Shown here: piece after piece, positions 6,349 through 11,738 of the stretch
How positions within the stretch are numbered: position 1 is the stretch's first letter
Layout: each line of letters starts with the position of its first letter
DNA from: an uncultured Duganella sp.
Lineage (GTDB): Bacteria; Pseudomonadota; Gammaproteobacteria; Burkholderiales; Burkholderiaceae
NCBI GenBank assembly: GCA_946482635.1
Contig: CAMLSG010000171.1
Coordinates: 1-11,738, forward strand
DNA: 11,738 nt
Direction: 5' to 3'
The notes under the pieces: generated by a model
What the model was told of the DNA's origin: nothing
What the model saw: only the letters and a program-made list of their open reading frames with translations
The model's database searches: none
Position numbers and translations under genes: made by a program

Positions 6349-6610
6349 ACTATTCATTTGAAAGGTGACGCGCGCTACCAACATCGAAAACTATTTTTCG
6401 ATGTTGCCGTGTGAAAACTAGTCAAAGCTGTGTAAGATCGTCATTGCCATACAGAAATTAGCATTCTCCTGGTGACGCCCCACCTCCGCGCACCGCTCGC
6501 CTCCACTGGCGACCCAATCCCACAGCCCTGAATCCTGCTGTCCGAGTCTGGCTCCGTTTAAGCAAACGCGATGGCCCGATCCGTCTCATTTCAACGTTTG
6601 AGGTAGCGTT
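6349..6610 (+). promoter_or_regulatory. Upstream region of the giant adhesin gene
   Basis: These 262 bases hold the inverted repeat at 6379-6406 and then a leader of about 200 bases before the adhesin. I find no convincing -35/-10 pair; TTGCCA at 6444-6449 has no matching -10. The adhesin start is well marked: GAGG (6600-6603) lies seven bases before the ATG at 6611. Confidence 0.4.
6379..6406. terminator. 12-base-pair inverted repeat after the FabG-like gene
   Basis: CAACATCGAAAA (6379-6390) and TTTTCGATGTTG (6395-6406) form a perfect 12-base-pair stem with a 4-base loop, starting about 30 bases past the stop codon. The stem itself ends in A/T pairs, and no separate T run follows. It is a plausible weak or bidirectional terminator, or a protein-binding palindrome upstream of the adhesin gene. 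Confidence 0.5.
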
Positions 6611-9600
6611 ATGAACAGGATTTTCCGAGTGGTGTGGAATGCCAGCATGGGCATGTGGCAGGTGCGTTCCGAACTGGGCGGCTCCCATGGCAAAGCACGG
6701 AGTGCGCGTGCCACGCGTCGCGCGCTGGCTGCAGCCAGCCTGTCGCTGGTTGGCGGCGCGGCATTGGCGGCGGACTTGCCGACCGGCGGCGCAGTGGTCG
6801 CAGGCCAGGGCCAGATCAGCCAGCAAGGGAGCTCGATGACGATCAGCCAGGGCAGCGCCAGGATGGCGATCGACTGGAAATCGTTCTCGATCGGCAAAGG
6901 GAATACTGTCAATTTTGTACAGCCCTCCTCCGCTTCCGTCGCCTTGAATCGTGTTACCGGCAGCGATGTATCGCAGATCCAGGGCGCACTGAAGGCGAAC
7001 GGCCAGGTCTTCCTGCTGAATCCAAACGGTGTGCTGTTCTCGCCGACGGCGCAAGTGAATGTCGGCGGCCTGCTGGCCTCGACCCTGAACATGAGCAACC
7101 AGGACTTCATGTCCGGTAACTACACGCTGCAAGGCGCCAGCGCCAACGCGGTCATCAACCAGGGCAACATCAAGGCTTTCAACGGCGGTACGGTGGCGCT
7201 CGTTGCCGCCCGCGTCAGCAATGCCGGCGAAATCTCGGCAGAGCGCGGCAATGTCCTGCTGGGCGCCGGCAGCGACGTGCTGCTGGACCTGGGCGGCCCG
7301 ATCAAGCTGCAAATCCGCAAAGGCGCGATTGACGCGCTGGTCGAGAACGGCGGCGCCATCCGTGCCGACGGCGGCAACGTGCTGATGACTGCTAAAGCGG
7401 CCGGCGACCTGATCAGCACCGTGATCAACAACGACGGCCTGGTCCAGGCACGCACGCTGGCTACCGGCGAGCAAGGCCAGATCCTGTTGCTGGGCGATAT
7501 GGAAAACGGCCGCATCGATATCGCAGGCAAGCTCGACGCCAGCGCACCGGAAGGCGGCAACGGCGGCTTCATCGAGACTTCCGCAGCGCACGTGGCGACG
7601 GCGCGCGCCGTGCAGATCGACGCCAGTGCCGCGCGTGGCCAGGGCGGCCACTGGCTGATCGACCCGTACAACTACACCATCGACGCCAGCGCAGCCACCA
7701 ATATCGTCAACGCGTTGAATGTCGGTACCAGCGTTACGGTCACTACCCAATCCAATCTCTCGAATTACGGCAGCACCGGTTCCGGCAGCGGCGACATCAC
7801 CGTTGCCAGCGCAATCAGCAAGACCCTCGGCGGCGATGCCACACTGACCCTGCGCGCCGACCGCAATATCGTGGTGAACAGCGATATCAGTTCGACCTCA
7901 GGCAAGCTTGGCCTGACCCTGAGCGCCGCCAACGCTACCAATGCTACGCTGGGCGGTGTGGACATCAACGCCAATATTGCTACCAATGGCGGCAACATCA
8001 TGGTCGGCAGCAGCACCGGTACCCAGGCAAATGGCTTTGGCTACGCCCTCAACTCCAGCTCCGGTAGCGCTGCTGTCGTGGTGGAGCGTGCCAAGACCAT
8101 CCAGTCTGGCGGCGGCAATATCGTCATCAACGGCAAGTCGCTGGTTGGCTCCAACAACGGCAGCTATTCGGGCGTGACCGGCGGTGTCTACATCATGTCG
8201 AACGCCACCATCAACTCCGGCAGCGGCAACCTGTTCATTACAGGCGTCAGCACGGCTGGCAACAAGACCTTTGGTGTCGCCTTCGAAGGCAACTCCAACA
8301 CTGTCACTACGATCGGCAATTCTGCCGGCGGCGGCATGCTGCTGAACGCCGTCAACACGACTCCGGGCAATACCCAGGCTGTGCTGGACCAGGGCGCGAT
8401 CGGCATGGTCTCTTACGGTAATCGCGCACGCGTAGCTTTCCAGGGTGCTTCGGTCGCCAGCTGGCTGGTGTTCGTCAACGGCGCACCGCAGCTTTCCGCA
8501 TACACCCAGTCGCCGCAGTTGTCGAGCTGCGCTACGCCTTATCCAAACTGTGGCACGCTGGTGATTCCCGGCTCCAACAACAGCTATCTCTACGCGACGT
8601 ACCAGGCTGTCAGCATGTCCACCCAGCCGATCTACGTGATCCAGAATGCTGCGGGCAGCAAGACCTATGACGGCAATAATATCGCCACCGGCCTCTCGTT
8701 CACCACCATGGGCGGTCCAGGCGGATTCTCGGTTTCCGCACTCACGCCTTCCGTGGCCTACACGACCAGCAGCAAAAACGCCGGCTATTACGCCAGCCTG
8801 AACGCTGACGCGGCCAACCCGACCAGCTACACCAGCGGTGGAACTACTTATGCCGTGGGCTATTTCAACACCGGCAGCTATACCATTACGCCGAAGAACC
8901 TGACCCCGACCGCTTCCAGCAAGGTTTACGACGGGACGACGGCTGCAGCCGTTTCCGCCAGCGGCATCGTGGCTGGCGACGCTGTAAGCCTGAACGGGAC
9001 CGGCGCATTTGGCAGCAAGAACGTTGGCAACTACACTGTCGACATCAGCAATATCACGCTCAGCGGCGCGGACGCCGGCAATTACACGCTTGCCAATACG
9101 TCGGCAAGTGCCTCCGCCAGCATCACTCCGCGCGCAGTCACTGTTACTGCAACCAAGACTTACGATGGCAACACCGACATGGGCGGTTATGTCTCGCTGG
9201 GCAATCTCGTGTCTGGCGAAAGCCTGAACTACACCGGCGCGACTGCCAACAGCGCCAACGTCACCGGCGCCAGCTTCCTGAGCGCGATCACGCTGACGAA
9301 TGGCAGCAATGGCCTGGCATCAAACTATTCCGTGCCGGGTCTGGCATCGGCCAGTGCGTCAAATTCCGCATCCGTCGCGGCTAAAGCCCTGACCCTGGCT
9401 GGCCTTGCAGCGGCTGACAAGACCTACGACGGCAATACGTCGGCAACCCTTAACGGCGGCATACTGAATGGCCTGGTTGGCTCGGAAACCCTCAACTTCT
9501 CCGGTATGTCGGGCGTGTTCGCAGACAAGAACGCCGGTGCAGCGAAAGCGGTCACGGTCAGCGGGCTGGTCCTGTCGGACGGCACCGGCCTGGCTTCAAA

Positions 9601-11725
9601 CTATAGCATTACCAATCCTTCCGGCATAACGGGGTCGATCACCCCGCGTGCGACAACGGTGTCTGGCATTACTTCGGCCGGCAAGACTTATGACGGCACG
9701 ACCGCTGCGGCGCTCGATACCAGCAACGCAGTATTCTCCAACCTCGTTGCCGGAGAGTCGATCAACCTGGCGGCAACTGGTGCGTTCGCCGACGCGAATG
9801 CCGGCAACGGCAAGACGGTGGGCATCAATAGCAGCTACGGTGGCGACTTCGTCGCCAACTACCTTATCACCGGCCAGGCAAGCACCACAGCATCGATCGC
9901 ACGAAAAGACGTGACGATTGTCGGATTGTCGGCCGCTGACAAGACGTACGACGGGACGGTTGGCGCAAGCCTGGCAGGCGGCTCGCTTAGCGGCCTGGTC
10001 GGCTCAGAGACCCTGGCTTTCTCCGGTCAGGCCGGCACCTTTGCGGATCGCAATGCGGGCAGCAATAAAGCGGTTTCGGTATCAGGCATTGTGCTGGCTG
10101 ACGGCACGGGGCTCGCATCCAACTATCAATTGACCATGCCGACCGGCGTTACCGCATCGATCACGCCACGTGCAACTACGGTATCGGGCATCACCGCAGC
10201 AGGCAAGACTTATGACGGAACGACCGCTGCCCAGCTCGATACCGGCAACGCCGCCTTCTCCAACCTGGTTAGCGGCGAATCGATCAGCTTGACGGCGACT
10301 GGCGCCTTCGCCGACGCGAACGCTGGCAGCGGCAAGGCCGTGAACATCACCAGCAGCTACGGCGGCGAGTATGCCGGCAACTACACCATCACTGGCCAGG
10401 CCAGTACCACCGCCTCCATTGCCCGCAAGACGTTGACGATTGTCGGCATGACGTCAGCGGACAAGACTTATGACGGCACCACCAGCGCCACCCTGCTTGG
10501 CGGTTCCCTGAGCGGATTGGTCGGTTCTGAGACTTTGAATTTCTCCGGCCAGGCCGGCGCCTTTGCTGATCGCAACGCCGGCAGCAATAAAGCGGTTTCC
10601 GTCAACGGAATCGTGCTGGCCGACGGCACCGGGCTTGCGTCGAACTACCAGTTGACCATGCCGAGCGGTATCACGGCCTCGATTTTCCCGAAAACGCTGA
10701 CTGTAGGCGACTTGCTTGCTGCGGACAAAGTTGAGGACGGCAGCACTGCTGCTTCACTCACCTCCGCCGGCTCGCTTGCCGGCGTGGTGAGCGGCGATGA
10801 CGTACACGTCGACAGCAGCACCGCCACCGCGCAGTTCGCGCAATCCACACCGGGGACGGCGGTCGGCGTCAATGTGGGCGGCCTCACGCTTGCCGGCAGC
10901 GATGCGGGCAACTACAGCTTCTCTGGCAATGGCGCGACGACGGCCGCCATTACCGCCGCACCGGCGCCAGCGCCAGTTTCAACCCCGGCGCCAGTGCCAG
11001 TTCCGGAGCCGACCGTTGTGCCTGAACCGGAGCCAGTACCGGCGCCCCTCACGGTACCTGTAACGCCTGTTGAACCAGTGCAGGTGCCGGCGACGATCCC
11101 AGTACCGGAACCAGAACCATTGCCAGTTCCGGTTCCAGCGCCGACGCCGGCCCCTGTTCCAACCCCAGCGCCAGCGCCAATGCCTGAAGCTCCGGCCCCA
11201 GTGCCCGTCCCGGTCGCGGTACCAGTGCCGGTCACCGTTCCCGCAGCCGAACCGGCGCCAGTCGTGCCGGCAACGCCGGCTCCAACAGTGATCCCCGAAC
11301 CTGCGCCGGTTGCGACACCCGTACCTGAACCTGTCGCCGCGATCGTGCCGCCGCCAGCACCTGCAGCAACCCCAGCGCCCATCGCAGCTCCAACACCAGA
11401 GCCGCTTCCGGTAGCAACCGCGCAGCCGCCAGCAACGCCTGATGCAAGGACCGCTATTGCCGCCCAGGCCGCAAGCCCTGTCATCGTGGGCGGTGCAACG
11501 CCTACCCTGCCTTCGCTGAGCGTCGGTGGCTTGAACTACACCGATGTAAGCGACTCAAGTGGCGTGCAATCGGGCTCCAGCAACCGCGACAACATGCCGG
11601 CAACGCAAAGCCTTACCGCGGGCCGTGACGTCAAGTTCCTGAGCGTGTTTGTGGTTTCCGGCGGCATCCAGATGCCATCGGCTGCAGCAACCAACCAAGG
11701 AAATACCACCAACGACCAAAAGTAA
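6611..11725 (+). CDS. Filamentous-haemagglutinin-type TpsA adhesin with YDG repeats and Pro-rich stalk
   Basis: This complete 1704-residue predicted surface or secreted protein uses two-partner (type Vb) secretion. It starts with an extended signal peptide (ESPR): MNRIFRVVWN at 1-10 and a basic stretch at 30-37. A hydrophobic core follows, with likely cleavage after ALA/ALAA near 53-54. The TPS domain (about 55-300) contains NRVTG (113-117) and NPNGVLFSP (137-145), close to the canonical NPNGI/NPNL motifs read by the TpsB transporter. A Gly/Asn/Ser-rich beta-helix-like region runs to about 630. Nine YDG-type repeats follow (KTYDG tyrosines at 686, 773, 851, 939, 1027, 1113, 1201 and 1287, with a degenerate KVEDG at 1373-1377). 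A Pro/Ala/Val/Glu stalk covers 1451-1610, and a 94-residue tail ends the protein. Only two cysteines are seen, 640 and 647. GAGG seven bases upstream supports the start. No TpsB gene is in the window. Adhesion is expected for the family, not shown. Confidence 0.93.
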   Translation: MNRIFRVVWNASMGMWQVRSELGGSHGKARSARATRRALAAASLSLVGGAALAADLPTGGAVVAGQGQISQQGSSMTISQGSARMAIDWKSFSIGKGNTVNFVQPSSASVALNRVTGSDVSQIQGALKANGQVFLLNPNGVLFSPTAQVNVGGLLASTLNMSNQDFMSGNYTLQGASANAVINQGNIKAFNGGTVALVAARVSNAGEISAERGNVLLGAGSDVLLDLGGPIKLQIRKGAIDALVENGGAIRADGGNVLMTAKAAGDLISTVINNDGLVQARTLATGEQGQILLLGDMENGRIDIAGKLDASAPEGGNGGFIETSAAHVATARAVQIDASAARGQGGHWLIDPYNYTIDASAATNIVNALNVGTSVTVTTQSNLSNYGSTGSGSGDITVASAISKTLGGDATLTLRADRNIVVNSDISSTSGKLGLTLSAANATNATLGGVDINANIATNGGNIMVGSSTGTQANGFGYALNSSSGSAAVVVERAKTIQSGGGNIVINGKSLVGSNNGSYSGVTGGVYIMSNATINSGSGNLFITGVSTAGNKTFGVAFEGNSNTVTTIGNSAGGGMLLNAVNTTPGNTQAVLDQGAIGMVSYGNRARVAFQGASVASWLVFVNGAPQLSAYTQSPQLSSCATPYPNCGTLVIPGSNNSYLYATYQAVSMSTQPIYVIQNAAGSKTYDGNNIATGLSFTTMGGPGGFSVSALTPSVAYTTSSKNAGYYASLNADAANPTSYTSGGTTYAVGYFNTGSYTITPKNLTPTASSKVYDGTTAAAVSASGIVAGDAVSLNGTGAFGSKNVGNYTVDISNITLSGADAGNYTLANTSASASASITPRAVTVTATKTYDGNTDMGGYVSLGNLVSGESLNYTGATANSANVTGASFLSAITLTNGSNGLASNYSVPGLASASASNSASVAAKALTLAGLAAADKTYDGNTSATLNGGILNGLVGSETLNFSGMSGVFADKNAGAAKAVTVSGLVLSDGTGLASNYSITNPSGITGSITPRATTVSGITSAGKTYDGTTAAALDTSNAVFSNLVAGESINLAATGAFADANAGNGKTVGINSSYGGDFVANYLITGQASTTASIARKDVTIVGLSAADKTYDGTVGASLAGGSLSGLVGSETLAFSGQAGTFADRNAGSNKAVSVSGIVLADGTGLASNYQLTMPTGVTASITPRATTVSGITAAGKTYDGTTAAQLDTGNAAFSNLVSGESISLTATGAFADANAGSGKAVNITSSYGGEYAGNYTITGQASTTASIARKTLTIVGMTSADKTYDGTTSATLLGGSLSGLVGSETLNFSGQAGAFADRNAGSNKAVSVNGIVLADGTGLASNYQLTMPSGITASIFPKTLTVGDLLAADKVEDGSTAASLTSAGSLAGVVSGDDVHVDSSTATAQFAQSTPGTAVGVNVGGLTLAGSDAGNYSFSGNGATTAAITAAPAPAPVSTPAPVPVPEPTVVPEPEPVPAPLTVPVTPVEPVQVPATIPVPEPEPLPVPVPAPTPAPVPTPAPAPMPEAPAPVPVPVAVPVPVTVPAAEPAPVVPATPAPTVIPEPAPVATPVPEPVAAIVPPPAPAATPAPIAAPTPEPLPVATAQPPATPDARTAIAAQAASPVIVGGATPTLPSLSVGGLNYTDVSDSSGVQSGSSNRDNMPATQSLTAGRDVKFLSVFVVSGGIQMPSAAATNQGNTTNDQK
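8660..10950 (+). repeat. Array of nine YDG-type repeats with a 522-base higher-order period
   Basis: Nine coding repeats each begin with (D/G/S/T)KxYDG(T/N)T-like motifs and close with a strand such as SITPRA or SIARK. Motif tyrosine codons start at 8666, 8927, 9161, 9425, 9689, 9947, 10211 and 10469; the ninth unit has GAG at 10733 in this place. From the fourth unit on, two types alternate: type B with GLVGSETLxFSG and ADGTGLASNY, and type A with NLVxGESIxLxATGAFADANAG. B-A steps are 264 bases and A-B steps 258, so the pair period is exactly 522 bases (174 codons). Copies are very similar in protein but differ at many third codon positions. Confidence 0.9.
10961..11440 (+). repeat. Proline-rich low-complexity segment of the adhesin
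   Basis: This segment encodes 160 residues (1451-1610) of almost only Pro, Ala, Val, Glu and Thr, in irregular PAP, PVP and PEP units. It is expected to be an extended, unfolded stalk between the YDG repeats and the C-terminal tail. It may span peptidoglycan or hold the protein in its transporter. At DNA level it is a GCC/CCA/GTN-rich imperfect repeat, so copy-number variation is possible. Confidence 0.85.
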
Positions 11726-11738
11726 CGATAGAATGGTG

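Noticed and set aside
6458..7750. A 430-codon minus-strand frame opposite the start of the adhesin gene
   Set aside because: The plus strand here encodes an unmistakable ESPR and TPS domain. The antisense protein is low in motifs and rich in Asp/His/Ala as expected from the complementary codons.
8660..10950. Possible CRISPR or satellite array because of regular spacing
   Set aside because: Period is about 260 bases, fully in frame, with divergence mostly at third codon positions, so it is a protein repeat.
10912..11484. A 190-codon minus-strand Gly/Thr/Ala-rich frame
   Set aside because: It is the complement of the Pro/Ala/Val-rich stalk; repetitive GC-rich coding sequence lacks stops on the other strand.

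Overview
The window looks like chromosomal DNA of a GC-rich betaproteobacterium. The mix of an ESPR-type two-partner-secretion adhesin, a two-domain FabG-like reductase and a CAP-domain lipoprotein would fit Oxalobacteraceae (Massilia, Duganella or Janthinobacterium relatives) or another Burkholderiales. This placement is inference from gene content and composition, not from a marker gene. No rRNA, tRNA, CRISPR array or complete insertion sequence is visible.

Layout, left to right. Bases 1-191 hold no convincing gene, but contain an AT-rich imperfect inverted repeat resembling a tyrosine-recombinase crossover site. A minus-strand FAD-dependent aromatic-type monooxygenase follows (192-1766). 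A gap of about 300 bases contains two hairpins that close a minus-strand two-gene unit. In that unit the upstream gene (2929-3597) encodes a small protein with the His and Cys blocks of clan CD (caspase/gingipain-like) peptidases. The downstream gene (2074-2919) encodes an unrecognised 281-residue protein. The two are 9 bases apart, and the stop codon of the first runs into the Shine-Dalgarno of the second. Next comes a minus-strand lipoprotein with a (Pro-Thr-Thr)9 linker and a CAP domain (3750-4826). Divergent from it is a plus-strand two-domain short-chain dehydrogenase of the high-molecular-weight FabG type (5011-6348). The right-hand 5.1 kb is one complete plus-strand gene (6611-11725) for a 1704-residue filamentous-haemagglutinin-type secreted protein. 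Its order is ESPR signal peptide, TPS domain, beta-helix-like region, nine YDG-type repeats, a 160-residue Pro-rich stalk and a short C-terminal tail.

The genes do not form one pathway. Two products, the CAP lipoprotein and the giant adhesin, are envelope or surface proteins built on low-complexity linkers. The peptidase-like pair is the best candidate for an undescribed system. The adhesin's alternating A/B repeats, with an exact 522-base period, are the most striking sequence structure. No TpsB transporter gene for the adhesin lies in the window.
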